Positions 25,487 through 37,300 are shown, counted from the stretch's first letter. The stretch is DNA of 64,000 nucleotides from Cedecea neteri NBRC 105707 = ATCC 33855 (GCF_001571265.1 NZ_BCTL01000035.1:1-64000), one strand, 5' to 3'. Numbers and translations are program-made. The notes: generated by a model from the letters alone, not told the origin.

Positions 25487-26107
25487 TTAGCTGGACAAAT
25501 TATTGATTTTCATCTGCATCATTTCACGCAGGGCCGGAGAAGCATTGGTTTGTGAACCTTTGCTCCACGCATCACGTGCGCCCTGCTTATCCCCTTTACT
25601 GAGCAGCGCTTCGCCGCGCAGGTCGGCAACCATCGCTACCCAGCCTTCGCCTTTCACGCTATCCAGGGTTTTCAGCGCGGCATCAGCCTGCTTCTGCTGG
25701 ATCTGAACGCGAGCCAAACGCAGATTGATCAGCGCCTGCATGTTCGCGTCCTTGGTGCTGCTAAGGCCGTTTTGCAGCTGGGTGGCTGCTTTATCCAGCT
25801 CGTTTTTATCAACAAACTGCTGCGCCAGCTCTAATGCCGCCAGCGCGCCATAGGTATTTTTGTTGTCAGCGGCAAATTTCTCGACCGCTTCCAGCGTCTG
25901 CGGCTGGTCTGCTTTGACCGCGCTGGTCACATTCTGGTAGGCCAGAGAGGCTTCGCGCATGGAGTCGTCCTGATGGCCGTTCCAGTAACGCCAGCCCACC
26001 AGAGCGCCGATACCCAGCACAACCCCGACTACCAGCGCTTTGCCGTTTTCTGCAAAGAAGCGTTTGACCGCTTCCATCTGATCGTTTTCGTTCTCGTAAA
26101 CTTCCAC
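25487..26107 (-). CDS. yfgM: Membrane-anchored TPR protein YfgM (ancillary SecYEG translocon subunit)
   Basis: YfgM is an inner-membrane protein with a short cytoplasmic N-terminus, one transmembrane helix (about residues 24-42, ALVVGVVLGIGALVGWRYW) and a periplasmic TPR-like domain. In E. coli it associates with PpiD and the SecYEG translocon and hands over emerging proteins to chaperones. The start is GTG at 26107, as in the E. coli gene. The length is 206 residues. It is co-directional with hisS and bamB, with only 10 bp to bamB. Confidence 0.95.
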   Translation of the reverse strand: MEVYENENDQMEAVKRFFAENGKALVVGVVLGIGALVGWRYWNGHQDDSMREASLAYQNVTSAVKADQPQTLEAVEKFAADNKNTYGALAALELAQQFVDKNELDKAATQLQNGLSSTKDANMQALINLRLARVQIQQKQADAALKTLDSVKGEGWVAMVADLRGEALLSKGDKQGARDAWSKGSQTNASPALREMMQMKINNLSS

Positions 26108-26142
26108 GCAGTCCTTCTCCTTAACGAATAATCACCGGGTGA

Positions 26143-27417
26143 TTAACCCAGTAACGCCTGCAGATGGGCGGCAGCGTCGGCCTGTGCGACGTTTTGTTGC
26201 TCACCTGTGCGTAAATCCTTAACCACGACTTCGCCTTTAGCGACTTCATCTTCACCCAGCACCAATGCAACGCGAGCGCCCCACTTGTCGGCACGAGCGA
26301 ACTGCTTCTTGAAGTTACCGCCGCCGTAGTTAGTCATCAATTTCAGGGTCGGCACCTGGTCGCGTAGCTTTTCAGCCAGCAGCATTGCCGCGCCCTGCGT
26401 TCCCTGACCTGAAGATATCAGGTACATATCGACAACGGATTCTGCTTTAAATTCAGGATTAATCGCCTGAACCAATAAAACAAGACGCTCGAGGCCCATG
26501 GCAAAACCAACCGCCGGCGCCGCGCGCCCGCCAAGCTGCTCAACCAGACCATCGTAGCGGCCACCGGCACACACGGTGCCCTGAGAGCCCAGGCTATTGG
26601 TCACCCACTCAAACACGGTGCGGTTGTAGTAGTCCAGGCCGCGAACCAGACGCTGGTTCACGGTGTAGGCAATGCCCGCCGCATCGAGGAACTGGCACAG
26701 ACCGGCGAAGTGCTCACGAGACTCTTCATCAAGGTAATCACCCAGTTGAGGCGCATCGTTCAGCAGAGTCTGAACATCCTGATTTTTGGAGTCCAGCACG
26801 CGCAGCGGGTTGCTGTACATGCGGCGTTGGCAGTCTTCGTCCAGCTTCTCTTTATGCTGCTCCAGGAAAGCAACCAGCGCATCGCGGTAGTTAGCGCGAG
26901 CTTCCAGAGAACCGATGGAGTTCAGCTCGAGGCTGACGTGCTGGTCAATACCCAGCGCGCGCCACCAGCGAGCGGTCAGCATGATAAGCTCGGCATCGAT
27001 ATCCGGGCCGTTCAGGCCAAAGACTTCAACACCCAACTGGTTAAACTGGCGATAGCGCCCTTTCTGTGGACGTTCGTGGCGGAACATCGGCCCGATGTAC
27101 CACAAGCGCTGTTCCTGATTGTACAGAAGACCATGTTCGATACCGGCACGCACGCAGCCCGCGGTGCCTTCAGGACGCAGGGTCAGGCTATCGCCGTTGC
27201 GGTCCTCAAAGGTATACATCTCTTTTTCAACCACATCGGTGACTTCGCCGATAGCGCGTTTGAATAACGGGGTCTGCTCTACAATCGGCAAACGGATTTC
27301 GCTGTAACCGTAGCTCGCGAGCACCTGCTTAAGAATGCCTTCAATACGCTGCCAGATGGCGGTTTCGCCCGGCAGGTAATCGTTCATGCCGCGAATGGCT
27401 TGAATGTTTTTTGCCAC
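26143..27417 (-). CDS. hisS: Histidyl-tRNA synthetase
   Basis: HisS charges tRNA-His with histidine. The class II synthetase motifs are present: motif 2 near [21 protein letters not shown] with the following [15 protein letters not shown], the histidine-binding [15 protein letters not shown], and motif 3 in [14 protein letters not shown]. The C-terminal anticodon-binding domain follows. The start is GTG at 27417, giving [18 protein letters not shown] and 424 residues, the E. coli length. An ATG eight codons upstream opens the frame but precedes the conserved N-terminus. Confidence 0.97.
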   Translation of the reverse strand: MAKNIQAIRGMNDYLPGETAIWQRIEGILKQVLASYGYSEIRLPIVEQTPLFKRAIGEVTDVVEKEMYTFEDRNGDSLTLRPEGTAGCVRAGIEHGLLYNQEQRLWYIGPMFRHERPQKGRYRQFNQLGVEVFGLNGPDIDAELIMLTARWWRALGIDQHVSLELNSIGSLEARANYRDALVAFLEQHKEKLDEDCQRRMYSNPLRVLDSKNQDVQTLLNDAPQLGDYLDEESREHFAGLCQFLDAAGIAYTVNQRLVRGLDYYNRTVFEWVTNSLGSQGTVCAGGRYDGLVEQLGGRAAPAVGFAMGLERLVLLVQAINPEFKAESVVDMYLISSGQGTQGAAMLLAEKLRDQVPTLKLMTNYGGGNFKKQFARADKWGARVALVLGEDEVAKGEVVVKDLRTGEQQNVAQADAAAHLQALLG

Positions 27418-27483
27418 GTTTTTTCTCTGCTTTATATACAAAAAATGAACCCGAAATCAGGCCATTTACTCAGGTAAACGGCC

Positions 27484-27522
27484 GTGCGGGTTCAATCATA
27501 CACGGGAAGCCCTGTGCTTCCC
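27484..27522 (-). repeat. Nested inverted repeats between ispG and hisS
   Basis: A clean hairpin (GGGAAGC 27504-27510, GCTTCCC 27516-27522) lies just after the ispG stop codon. It is next to a wider pair, GAACCCG near 27448 and CGGGTTC near 27487, that brackets about 40 bp. No U-run follows, so these look like mRNA processing or stability structures rather than a terminator. Confidence 0.4.
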
Positions 27523-27532
27523 ATGCTTCGCA

Positions 27533-28654
27533 TTATTTTTCCAGCTGTTGGATATCAATACGCTGCTTTTCATCCAGCATGCTGGCCTTGGCACGAATAC
27601 GCGCTTCAAGCTGCGCAATCATGTCATCGTTGTCCATACGATCTCGCTGGCGGACGCCATCTTCGTAGAAACCACTTTTCTTATTGCCGCCGGTCACCCC
27701 GAGGGTGGAAACCAACGCTTCGCCAGGGCCATTCACCACGCAGCCGATGATGGAAACGTCCATCGGGGTGATAATGTCTTCCAGGCGCTGTTCGAGCGCG
27801 TTGACCGTCCCGATGACGTCAAACTCCTGGCGAGAACAGGTTGGGCAGGCAATAAAGTTGATCCCGCGGGAACGAATCCGTAGCGACTTAAGGATGTCGA
27901 AGCCGACTTTGATCTCTTCAATCGGATCCGCCGCCAGAGAGATACGCAGCGTGTCGCCGATCCCTTCTGAAAGCAGCAGACCCAGGCCGATCGCTGACTT
28001 CACAGCACCCGCACGCGCGCCGCCTGCTTCGGTGATCCCGAGGTGCAGCGGCTGATCGATCTGTTTCGCCAGCAGGCGATAGGACTCAACGGCCAGGAAG
28101 ACATCAGAGGCTTTCACGCTCACTTTGAATTGATCAAAGTTGAGGCGATCGAGATGATCGACGTGGCGCATAGCGGATTCGAGCAGCGCCTGAGGCGTTG
28201 GCTCACCGTATTTTTCCTGCAGATCTTTTTCCAGGGAACCGGCATTCACGCCGATACGGATAGGAATATTTTTATCGCGCGCGCAGTCAACCACGGTGCG
28301 AATACGCTCTTCGTTGCCGATGTTGCCGGGGTTAATACGCAGGCAGTCGACGCCGTATTCTGCGACTTTAAGCGCAATACGGTAATCGAAGTGGATATCG
28401 GCGACCAGCGGAACGTTGACCTGCTGCTTGATAAGCTTAAACGCCTCTGCGGCGTCCATTGTCGGTACGGATACGCGAACAATATCAGCGCCTACACGTT
28501 CTAATGCTTTGATTTGATTAACCGTAGCTTCCACATCGGTGGTACGCGTATTGGTCATCGACTGAACGGCGATAGGGGCACCATCGCCGATTGGCACATT
28601 ACCGACGTAGATCCGCTTGGATTTGCGACGTTGGATGGGTGCGGCATTATGCAT
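27533..28654 (-). CDS. ispG: 4-hydroxy-3-methylbut-2-en-1-yl diphosphate synthase (flavodoxin-dependent)
   Basis: IspG catalyses the penultimate step of the MEP isoprenoid pathway, reducing MEcPP to HMBPP with a 4Fe-4S cluster. The TIM-barrel opens with [23 protein letters not shown]. The cluster ligands are in the C-terminal part: [11 protein letters not shown] supplies two cysteines, [10 protein letters not shown] the third, with a conserved Glu following. The start [11 protein letters not shown] at 28654 gives 373 residues, close to E. coli (372). It is co-transcribed with rodZ upstream and hisS downstream, as in E. coli. Confidence 0.97.
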   Translation of the reverse strand: MHNAAPIQRRKSKRIYVGNVPIGDGAPIAVQSMTNTRTTDVEATVNQIKALERVGADIVRVSVPTMDAAEAFKLIKQQVNVPLVADIHFDYRIALKVAEYGVDCLRINPGNIGNEERIRTVVDCARDKNIPIRIGVNAGSLEKDLQEKYGEPTPQALLESAMRHVDHLDRLNFDQFKVSVKASDVFLAVESYRLLAKQIDQPLHLGITEAGGARAGAVKSAIGLGLLLSEGIGDTLRISLAADPIEEIKVGFDILKSLRIRSRGINFIACPTCSRQEFDVIGTVNALEQRLEDIITPMDVSIIGCVVNGPGEALVSTLGVTGGNKKSGFYEDGVRQRDRMDNDDMIAQLEARIRAKASMLDEKQRIDIQQLEK

Positions 28655-28692
28655 GGTAAATCTCCACAATTACGCGTCTGGACTGGCGCTGA

Positions 28693-29685
28693 TTATTCAG
28701 CACCAACAGTCAGACGTGCAACCTGGTTAGTTCTGATAAAACGACTCAGGTCCACAGGTTTGCCCTGATATTGAACCTGTACTGCTGACGGTGCGCCAAT
28801 TTTCAGTTTATAAGGCGCTTTGCCCGCTAAATTGAGCTTCGCATCTTTGCGCTGCAGGCCGCTAAACAGCTTTTTACCGCTAGCGTCGGTGACTTCCAGC
28901 CAGCAGTCAGCGGTGAAGTTCAGCACCAGACCTTGAGCGGTATCCGCCGCCTGATTCACACCAGCCTGATCGGTTGGCAGCTGTCCGGCAGTCGCTGCCG
29001 GCGTAGTTTGTGCGTTATCAATTGGTGCCTGGCTTGGCGCAACCACGGCCGGCTGCTGAGTGGCATCTGCAGCGGCAGTTTGCTGGGATGACGCAGAAGA
29101 AGAAGCGTTGTTCTCCACTGGCGTAGGCAGTTCGACAGGCTGTGCCGGGGTTGATGTAGATGCTGCATCGGTAGAAGTATCGCTACCGGTATTCAGCGGC
29201 ACAGATTGGCCGCTGCTGGTTGAGAGATCGGTGGTTGACTGATCGGCCATCGTAGACAGCTCTTCCTGCTGCGCCTTGTGGTTTTGCCACCACCACGCGC
29301 CCGTCAGGCCAATAACAACGAACAGAATCAGCCAGGTAAAACTCATCAGCCAGCCGTCGCGCTTTTTACGACGCTTACCGAGTGAGAAGCTTTGCATAGG
29401 CTCAACTTTGGCCGCCTTAATCGGGGCCTGCTTCGCCATCATCGGCAACAGCTCTTCTTCAGGAATACGAACCAGTCGCGCATAAGAGCGGATATAGCCA
29501 CGCAGGAACGTAGACGCCAGCTCGGCAGGCGCCTTGTCGTCTTCAATATCCCTGACGGTGGAAACTTTCAGGCACAGGCGTTCAGCCACAGCCTGCTGGC
29601 TGAGACCCATCTGTTCACGCGCGTTACGTAAACGCTCACCTGTTGTTTGTGCTGCATTTGATTCGTTAGTGGCTTCAGTATTCAT
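28693..29685 (-). CDS. rodZ: Cytoskeletal protein RodZ
   Basis: RodZ links the MreB actin-like filament to the cell-wall elongation machinery and keeps rod shape. The 330-residue protein has an N-terminal Cro/CI-type helix-turn-helix (about 18-75, [22 protein letters not shown]) that binds MreB, a basic juxtamembrane patch (KRRKKRD), a single transmembrane helix at about 112-133, a long Ser/Thr/Ala/Gln-rich periplasmic linker, and a C-terminal beta domain ([21 protein letters not shown]). It heads the rodZ-ispG-hisS run, with a 423-bp gene-free region upstream. Confidence 0.96.
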   Translation of the reverse strand: MNTEATNESNAAQTTGERLRNAREQMGLSQQAVAERLCLKVSTVRDIEDDKAPAELASTFLRGYIRSYARLVRIPEEELLPMMAKQAPIKAAKVEPMQSFSLGKRRKKRDGWLMSFTWLILFVVIGLTGAWWWQNHKAQQEELSTMADQSTTDLSTSSGQSVPLNTGSDTSTDAASTSTPAQPVELPTPVENNASSSASSQQTAAADATQQPAVVAPSQAPIDNAQTTPAATAGQLPTDQAGVNQAADTAQGLVLNFTADCWLEVTDASGKKLFSGLQRKDAKLNLAGKAPYKLKIGAPSAVQVQYQGKPVDLSRFIRTNQVARLTVGAE

Positions 29686-30108
29686 TAGCTACAACTGCTG
29701 GTACTGTTCAAATTAAAGAATTTGGCACGAGTCCTGTACCGCAACGTCTCCGCTACGTCAGATTGACTCGCACCGCGAAACAAATCTGATACCTGAAGGC
29801 AAACCCTCAGCAAAAATACCCGGTGTCAGCAGCGTAATTCACGCTGAGCTGGCGTTTTCCTGGGCTACCGGACCAGCCGGTGAGTTAACCATAGCTACCC
29901 TTCGGCAAGCTGTCCGTTAACTTTACGAAATGGGAACAACTAAACTGTTGTTGTGCGGCTACATACTGCCTTAAAGCCGCCCGAAACGCACCGTAATTAT
30001 TACGCTGAATGATGTATTAGGCCACGTTATTGACGGCCCATACACTTTTGCCCGTTTTTTATACCGCGCGGAACACCCTCGCCCAGCGCGGTAAATAGCC
30101 ATCTCTTA
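29686..30108. other. 423-bp gene-free region between rodZ and rlmN
   Basis: No supported coding frame lies here on either strand. It should contain the rodZ operon promoter and a long leader. A 7-bp inverted repeat (ACCGCGC/GCGCGGT around 30064-30095) with a long loop follows the rlmN stop; it is flanked by A's rather than T's on the transcribed strand, so it is not a typical terminator. Several short dyads are present but none is decisive. Confidence 0.4.
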
Positions 30109-31272
30109 TCAGACGGCCTTCACGGCAATAGGTTCACCCTGCATACGTTTACGCATAGTACGCTTGGTGCGGTCGATAACTTCACCAGCCAGCTGACCAC
30201 ATGCGGCATCGATATCGTCACCGCGGGTCTTACGAACAATGGTAGTAAAACCATAGCTCATTAATACTTTAGAGAAGCGATCGATACGGCTGTTGGAGCT
30301 ACGGCCATAAGGTGCACCCGGGAACGGGTTCCACGGAATCAGGTTGATTTTGCATGGCGTATCTTTCAGGCATTCGGCCAACTGATGCGCGTGTTCTGTG
30401 CCGTCGTTGACGTGATCCAGCAGCACATACTCCACCGTCACGCGGCCCTGGTTGGCGTTGGATTTCTCCAGATAACGACGAACGGCCGCCAGGAAGGTTT
30501 CGATGTTGTACTTTTTGTTGATCGGCATGATTTCGTCGCGAATATCATCGGTCGGCGCGTGCAGGGAGATAGCCAGCGCGACGTCAATCATATCCCCGAG
30601 CTTGTCCAGCGCCGGCACAACGCCAGAGGTGGAAAGCGTTACGCGACGTTTGGACAAACCAAAGCCGAAGTCGTCCAGCATGATTTCCATTGCCGGAACG
30701 ACGTTGTTCAGGTTAAGCAGCGGCTCGCCCATGCCCATCATGACCACGTTGGTGATAGGACGCACGCCGGTTTTCTTCTGCGCACCGATAATCTTCGCAG
30801 CACGCCAGACCTGACCAATAATTTCTGACACGCGCAGGTTGCGGTTAAAGCCCTGCTGCGCGGTGGAACAGAATTTACACTCCAGCGCACAACCTACCTG
30901 TGAAGAGACGCACAGCGTCGCGCGGTCTTCTTCCGGGATGTATACCGTTTCAACCAGCTGATCGGCAATTTTGATTGCCCATTTGATGGTGCCGTCGGCA
31001 GAACGTTGCTCTTCCGCAACTTCAGGTGCACGAATCTCGGCGATCTCTTTCAGCTTATTGCGCAGGACCTTGTTGATGTCAGTCATTTCATCGAAGTCAT
31101 CACTGCAATAGTGATACATCCACTTCATGACCTGGTCGGCGCGGAACGGCTTTTCACCCAGCTCGGCGAAAAATTCGCGCAGCTGCTGGCGGTTAAGATC
31201 GAGCAGGTTAATTTTTTCGGCTTTATTGGAAACAACAACAGGTGCTGCTTCAGGCGTGTTCATTTCAGACAT
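30109..31272 (-). CDS. rlmN: Dual-specificity 23S rRNA/tRNA adenine-C2 methyltransferase RlmN
   Basis: RlmN is a radical-SAM enzyme that adds a C2 methyl group to A2503 of 23S rRNA and A37 of several tRNAs, improving translational accuracy. The CxxxCxxC cluster motif is CALECKFC (near residues 128-135), and the mechanistic Cys is in [13 protein letters not shown] near the C-terminus. The 387-residue protein is almost identical in pattern to E. coli RlmN, with a three-residue longer N-terminus. It follows ndk by about 180 bp with a terminator between them. Confidence 0.97.
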   Translation of the reverse strand: MSEMNTPEAAPVVVSNKAEKINLLDLNRQQLREFFAELGEKPFRADQVMKWMYHYCSDDFDEMTDINKVLRNKLKEIAEIRAPEVAEEQRSADGTIKWAIKIADQLVETVYIPEEDRATLCVSSQVGCALECKFCSTAQQGFNRNLRVSEIIGQVWRAAKIIGAQKKTGVRPITNVVMMGMGEPLLNLNNVVPAMEIMLDDFGFGLSKRRVTLSTSGVVPALDKLGDMIDVALAISLHAPTDDIRDEIMPINKKYNIETFLAAVRRYLEKSNANQGRVTVEYVLLDHVNDGTEHAHQLAECLKDTPCKINLIPWNPFPGAPYGRSSNSRIDRFSKVLMSYGFTTIVRKTRGDDIDAACGQLAGEVIDRTKRTMRKRMQGEPIAVKAV

Positions 31273-31320
31273 AATGTTTTCCGGCCTCGTTGTTACACGT
31301 TATGGCCCCTGGAGGGTTAG

Positions 31321-31361
31321 AAAAAGAAACGCCCCGGTGAGCTGACTCTTCCGGGGGCGTT
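31321..31361 (-). terminator. ndk terminator
   Basis: Arms AACGCCCC (31328-31335) and GGGGCGTT (31354-31361) form a strong stem that on the minus strand is followed by TCTTTTT. It sits about 90 bp past the ndk stop codon and ends the ndk transcript upstream of rlmN. Confidence 0.75.
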
Positions 31362-31449
31362 GTATTGTACAAATTCTAGGGCATAGATGCCACGACTGAA
31401 AGCGAACTACAAAAAATTAAGTGTAAGTTTACTTACAGATTAGGAAATT

Positions 31450-31881
31450 TTAGCGCGTGCGCGGGCACACTTCGCCTTCGCCGAAGAAATAGGCGATTTC
31501 GCGAGCGGCGGATTCTACGGAGTCAGAACCGTGGGTGCCGTTCTCGGTGAAGCTGTCAGCGTAGTCTGCACGCAGAGTACCTGCCAGCGCGTTAGCCGGG
31601 TTGGTTGCGCCCATCAGGTCGCGGTGACGCTGTACTGCGTTTTCGCTTTCCAGTACGGAAACCACGATTGGACCGGAGGTCATGAACTCAACCAGACCGT
31701 CGAAGAAAGGCTTGCCGTCGTGCTCAGCGTAGAAACCACGAGCCTGCTCAACGGTCAGGTGCAGCATTTTTGCGCCAACGATTTTAAACCCTGCAGATTC
31801 AAAACGAGCATAAATGTTACCAATAACGTTTTTTGCCACCGCGTTTGGTTTGATGATGGAAAAAGTACGTTCAATAGCCAT
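31450..31881 (-). CDS. ndk: Nucleoside diphosphate kinase
   Basis: Ndk moves the gamma phosphate between nucleoside triphosphates and diphosphates through a phosphohistidine, balancing NTP and dNTP pools. The 143-residue protein starts [18 protein letters not shown] and carries the active-site His117 in NGTHGSDS. The frame is open 34 codons further upstream, but that leader is unlike the family and the length to 31881 equals E. coli Ndk. It is a single gene between pbpC and rlmN, with its own terminator. Confidence 0.98.
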   Translation of the reverse strand: MAIERTFSIIKPNAVAKNVIGNIYARFESAGFKIVGAKMLHLTVEQARGFYAEHDGKPFFDGLVEFMTSGPIVVSVLESENAVQRHRDLMGATNPANALAGTLRADYADSFTENGTHGSDSVESAAREIAYFFGEGEVCPRTR

Positions 31882-32049
31882 GATTACCTCTGTAGATGTT
31901 CTGTGTGTCCGGGAAACCCGGTTATGAAATTGGCGCAGATTATAAAGAGCAAGTTTGTCGTTGCCTATGGATGAAGATAACATTTTTTTAAAATAAGATT
32001 AGTTTTGGCAACACAATCGATGCAGCAGGCGGTATTTCATCTTTTGCCG

Positions 32050-34377
32050 TTACTGCAGAATGAAATTCGCACTGGCTACCTGCCCGGATTCATCCATCAC
32101 AAGCACCTGATATTCTCCCGGTTTATTAAGCATTAACGCCAGTCCATCGCCCTGACTCTCTTCGCTTTCTCCATTAATAAACCACCAGCGCTGGCCCTGT
32201 CCCCCCTGGCTGGAAAGCCTGAGAGGGAGCTGCATCTGACCCGGTAAGCGTTTCAAAATAGTTCCGTCACGCACACCCAGCAAAAGCAGCGGCGTAACGC
32301 TCTCTTTTTGTAGAGGCGGGCAACTGGCCGAAACGGTTGGCAAACGAGCGGCACGGCGCTCAGCCTGAGGTAGCCAGGGTTCAAGGGGCAGCGGCCAGAG
32401 AGCGACTGTCCGCTGGCGAGCCCCTGGGCAGTCGGGTGCCACTCGCTCACCCTGCGCATCAACCCAGATAAGCTGACGCGTGCCCTGCGCGCCTTCCTGC
32501 CCCGGAGCCAGCAAGGTAGGCGGCTGAGCATCATCCAGAAGCCAGGTCGTCAGGCGACGACGGCAATTACTATCCCCCGCAGGCAATGCCTGCCCACCGG
32601 GCCAGCAGATCTCTGCGGCACTGACCGAAGCCGGACGAGGATCCGTCGGCAAATGAAGCTGCTGCACGCGTGAATTAGCCTGCAGCAAATTGTTCACCTG
32701 ATTAAGCAGCGGTACGGCACTCCCTAACCCAAACTGCCCAGCCACCGGCGTGCTATCAGGCCTGCCGGTCCAGATACCAATCAGATAGCGCGAGTTGATG
32801 CCGATGGCCCAGGCATCACGATAGCCGTAGCTGGTCCCGGTTTTCCACGCCAGAGGGACGACGGGGGGTAAAGACGCATCCGGCTGAGGCTGGGCTTCTC
32901 CAGCAAGAATTCGGCGGATGATCCAGGCCGAACCCGGCGACATCAACGGACGCTCACGCAGCGCATCATTCGCCAATACCCGCAGCTGAGCGGCTTTGCC
33001 ATGACGGGCAAACGCGCTGTAGGCCGCGACTATCTGGTCCAGCCTGGCCCCCCCACCGCCAAGTATAAGCGACAGATTGGGTTCACTGCCCTGAGGGAAG
33101 CGAAGGTTGAGCCCCACGTTGCCCATCTGCCCGGCAAAACGCTTCGGTCCGTAAGCCTCAAGAACCTGAACAGCAGGCAAATTCAGCGAACGCACCAGGG
33201 CATCGCTCATGCTTACCGGCCCGTGAAAACCGGTGTCGAAATTCCCAGGCCGATAGTCGCCGAACCTGCGCGGCACATCCTGCAGTAAAGAAGCCGGATG
33301 AATCAGCCCTTCGTCCATCGCCATGCCGTAAACAAAGGGCTTCAGCACGGAGCCCGGCGAGCGAACGGCGGTGACCATATCGACATGCCCGAATCGGCTG
33401 TCATCGTTGATATCCGCTGAGCCAACCCACGCGCGAACCTGCATCGTAGTGTGATCAACCACCAGCATGGCCAGTGAAGATCGAGGCGGTAAACGTGATT
33501 TCCATCCCAGGGCCAGCTCTTCCATCTGACGCTGCAAAGAAGCATTCAGCGTGGTAGAGATCAGCGTATCTTTGGTGCGCGATGTCAGATACCGGGACAG
33601 TAGCGGAGCCAGCTGCGGCATCTGCCGGGGTGCCAGCCAGACAGGCTCCTGCAAAGACTCTTTAACCTGTTTCTGTGGCCACACGCCCTGCTCGGCCATA
33701 CGGTGCAATACCTTATCCCGCGCCTGCTGGGCGCGTTCAGGCCAGCGGTCAGGTCGCAGGCGGCTGGGAGCCTGAGGCAGCACGGCAAGTAAGGCCGCTT
33801 CTGAATAACTAAGCTGTGCAGGGGCTTTGCCGAGATAGGCCCAGCTTGCCGCGCCGATCCCCTGTAGCGTGCCGCCGAAGGGAGCACGGTTGAGGTAGAG
33901 CGTCAGGATCTCCGTTTTGGAAAGATGCCATTCGAGTTGGAAGGCGCGCCAGACCTGCCGAAATTTCCCGCCGAGAGTACGAGGATGAGGATCCAACAGG
34001 CGCGCAACCTGCATCGTCAACGTGCTGCCGCCGGAGATCACTTCGCCATTACGCAGATCCTGCCAGGCCGCACGCAAGATCGAGAAAGGATTTACGCCAG
34101 GATGATCCCAAAACCAGCGATCCTCATAGCCAATAAGCGCTTCAAGGTAACGGGGAGAAACCTGATTCAGTTCCACCGGATAACGCCAGATCCCTTCCGC
34201 ATCCGCAAACCGCCATAGAGGAGTACCGTTTTCAGCAACCACTACCCGAGCCGGGTTGACCTCATGTAAAGGCAGAGGCCAGAGCCTATCCGCCAGCCAG
34301 ATAAAAGAGGCAACCAGCAGCGGCACTATCAACCAGAGATAGCGCCGCCGCCAGCGTAGCCTTGATCCGTTCAGCAC
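32050..34377 (-). CDS. pbpC: Penicillin-binding protein 1C
   Basis: PbpC is a bifunctional class A penicillin-binding protein with an N-terminal membrane anchor (residues 12-29). Its glycosyltransferase domain has Glu85 in GYEDRWFWDHPG and GGSTLTMQVARLL; the transpeptidase domain has Ser343-V-L-Lys346 (SPGSVLKP) and KTGTS. A C-terminal BiPBP_C domain follows. The start is GTG at 34377. In E. coli it is paired with the alpha-2-macroglobulin YfhM, proposed to protect and repair the wall after attack; here the genes are 11 bp apart, so the pairing is conserved. The length is 775 residues. Confidence 0.96.
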   Translation of the reverse strand: MLNGSRLRWRRRYLWLIVPLLVASFIWLADRLWPLPLHEVNPARVVVAENGTPLWRFADAEGIWRYPVELNQVSPRYLEALIGYEDRWFWDHPGVNPFSILRAAWQDLRNGEVISGGSTLTMQVARLLDPHPRTLGGKFRQVWRAFQLEWHLSKTEILTLYLNRAPFGGTLQGIGAASWAYLGKAPAQLSYSEAALLAVLPQAPSRLRPDRWPERAQQARDKVLHRMAEQGVWPQKQVKESLQEPVWLAPRQMPQLAPLLSRYLTSRTKDTLISTTLNASLQRQMEELALGWKSRLPPRSSLAMLVVDHTTMQVRAWVGSADINDDSRFGHVDMVTAVRSPGSVLKPFVYGMAMDEGLIHPASLLQDVPRRFGDYRPGNFDTGFHGPVSMSDALVRSLNLPAVQVLEAYGPKRFAGQMGNVGLNLRFPQGSEPNLSLILGGGGARLDQIVAAYSAFARHGKAAQLRVLANDALRERPLMSPGSAWIIRRILAGEAQPQPDASLPPVVPLAWKTGTSYGYRDAWAIGINSRYLIGIWTGRPDSTPVAGQFGLGSAVPLLNQVNNLLQANSRVQQLHLPTDPRPASVSAAEICWPGGQALPAGDSNCRRRLTTWLLDDAQPPTLLAPGQEGAQGTRQLIWVDAQGERVAPDCPGARQRTVALWPLPLEPWLPQAERRAARLPTVSASCPPLQKESVTPLLLLGVRDGTILKRLPGQMQLPLRLSSQGGQGQRWWFINGESEESQGDGLALMLNKPGEYQVLVMDESGQVASANFILQ

Positions 34378-34388
34378 CGACGTTCTGC

Positions 34389-37300
34389 TTACGGCACAAC
34401 GGTCAACGTGCCGGTACTGTTACCGGTTGCCCGCCACTGCGGAACGTACATTGATTCCACCTGCGGGACAGGCACGGTGTAGGTTCCCGGCGTAACGGCT
34501 CGAGCCAGATAGATAAGGGTGGCGTGCTGGCCCTCGTTCAGCGGCAGCGCGGCCACAAAGCGGTCATCCCTGAACTCCATATGCTGTATGTCCTGCTGCT
34601 GCATTTGGTTCAACAACGTCTGCACTTCGCTCGCGCTGTCGCTAAGGCTGGCGCTGCTGTTCGCCAGATTCTGGTTTTCCAGCTCCAGTCCGGCAGGGAG
34701 TAAATCGACTACCAGCGCATCCGGCACGTTTTTGTCAGCCCAAACGTCCAGCCAGACCATGACCAGTTCACCGCTTTTCAACGATGAAAGTGATCGTGTA
34801 TTACCTTTCGCATCAAGGAAGTGGCGTTCAACATGCAACACATTGCTGTAGGCAGCCGGTGCCTGCTGCGGATACCCCGCGCTGTCGAGGCGTAAATAGA
34901 GGCTGGACATCCCGGTGTTGGTCACCTGCAGGCCAGAAAGCTGCTGCGCGGTCAGATTACGGGTTACCGCTTGGCTGGACGCCAGCGGCTCCGCGCCCAA
35001 CGAGGTCTGCGCCTGCCAGTCGCCTTTCACGTTTTGCAGACCGTGGCCGGCAATGAACAACGCGTTTGTTTCTTGAGTGGATAACCAACGCTGGCTCCAG
35101 GCCATGTCCGACAGCCCAAGCAGCAGCTGATTCTGGCTGTCCGGCAGCAGCTTGTTCTCTTCCAGCAGGCTAAGCATCATTGCTTTATCCCGCAGCTCGC
35201 TGCCGTAATCCGCCATCCAGATCTGTTTATCACTGCGCTGAGTTTTCAGCCCCAGAGCAATCGCTTGCTGGCTACGCGGCTCATCTCCCATCAGCTTCAG
35301 GGCAATACCCAACTGCACCAGCGGCAGTCCAGCACGAGCCTGTTCGTGGCGCTGCCAAAGTTCACGCAGAGCCCCAAGCGGCGCTTTTTGTTGACGAGCC
35401 AACACCAGCCCGGCATAAGCCTGAACCGCGAAGCGGCTGGCCGGAGCATCGTCTGTATAACGCAGGGCAATCATGCCCGGATCCTGAAGATAGCGCAGCA
35501 GGCGCTGGTTAGCCTTACCGAGCGCATCGCCATTAACGCTGTAGCCCTGCTCGCTGGCCCTGACCAGGAAATCCGTAACATAGGCCGTTAGCCAGTATTC
35601 TTCCGGCCCTGATTTATCCCACAGCCCAAAACCGCCATTATCACTTTGCATTTCAAGCAGGCGGGCAATGCCCACATCAATGGCAGCCCGGCGCTGTTGG
35701 TCGGTAATGCCTTTGATGCCCAACGCATTCAGTTCAGCTTCGTTGGTGTACAGCGACGGGAACAGGCCGCTGGTCGTCTGCTCCAGGCAGCCGTACGGGT
35801 AGGCTTTTAGCTCGCGAATGTAGCGCGCCAGGTTTAGAGGCGGGCGCCCGCTCAGCAGCAGTTGACCTTCCAGCGTCGAAGCAGCAATCCCTGACAGATG
35901 CGCAGGTGGAAGCGTCCAGATTTCGCCCGGTTTAACCACCGCGCCACTGTTCACCGTCTGCGCAGGGAACGCAGGACGAACGCCGATTTTCCACTGTTTA
36001 TCCGGTGTAGCCAGCGTCTCTCCCGGCAGAGCAAGTCCGTTAATCACGGCTTTGATTTCGCCGTCACCAAAACCTTCCAGCGCACGCACGGGGATAAACA
36101 GCGTGCCGCGAGCACCCGGGGCCAGCTTCACGTCCATCGTCGACGCTCCGTTTAGCGCTAACAGCCCCTGAGCGCTGAGCGCCACGCTAAGCTGCTGAGG
36201 CCTGTCCGTCAGGTTGGTGAGATCCAGCGCCAGGCGGCTGGTATCTCCCCCGGCCATAAATCTCGGCGCGGCCAGCTCGCTCACCAGAGGCGCGGCAACC
36301 GTGACTTTTTCTTCGCTATTACCGAAGCGATCGTCGGTCCAGGCCTGAGCCATAACCCGCAGTTCACCATTGAAATCACCAATTGGCAGCGTCACCGTTC
36401 CTTCACCGTTTTCATCTAACGCTACGGGATGAGCCTGTTGCGCGATGATAGTCACGTGGTTTACCGGCTTTTTACCACCACGGCTTAGCTCATCGCCTTC
36501 ATCTCCGTCACCGCCAAAGCGCAGCGCAGCCAGCCGCCCTTCGCCTTCAATCACCTGGCCGTAAATGTCGTAGATGTCTGCGCCATAACGCTTGCGTCCA
36601 AAGAAGGCATCCCACGGATCCGGCGTTTTGTAATCGGTGATGTTAAGCACGCCGCTGTCCACGGCGGACAGCAGCACATTAATTTGCTTCGGCACTTCGC
36701 CATTTTTCACGCTGGCCTTTACCTTAACCGTCAGGTTTTGGTTAGGGCGCATTTTGGCCGGATTTTGCAACGTAAGATCGAGGCGGCGGCTCTCGTCCCC
36801 TAGTGGCAGATGAAGGATCCCAACCGCGCGTTTAGGCGTGGCAGAACGCGCCTTGTCTCCGGGGCGAATAACCACGGTGCTTAAGTAAAGATCGTGTCGC
36901 TGCCAGTTTTTATCCACCGGAATAGCGAGATCCATCCCGCCTGCCGGAACGTCGATCTCTTTCCACCACAGCGGCCCATCGCTGGACTCCACCAGCGCAT
37001 AGCCTTTACCTGCGGCAGGCGCGGCAATATGCAGATTGATGGTATCGCCAGCTTTGTAAGACGGCTTATCTATTTTTAGCGTCACTCTGTCCGGGCGTAC
37101 TGCACCTGTGCCATCGCTGTTATCCTGCCAGCTATAACCGGCCCAGAAGCGCAGGCTGCTGACGAGATTATTTTCTGGATCGCGAACTTCCAGGCGGTAG
37201 GAACCCCATTCCACCGGGAAGGCCACTTTGCCCGTTTCCCCAGCGACAAGCGTCAGCTTCTGCTCGGCTTCCACCAGGTCTTTTTGGTCGTACTGAGACT

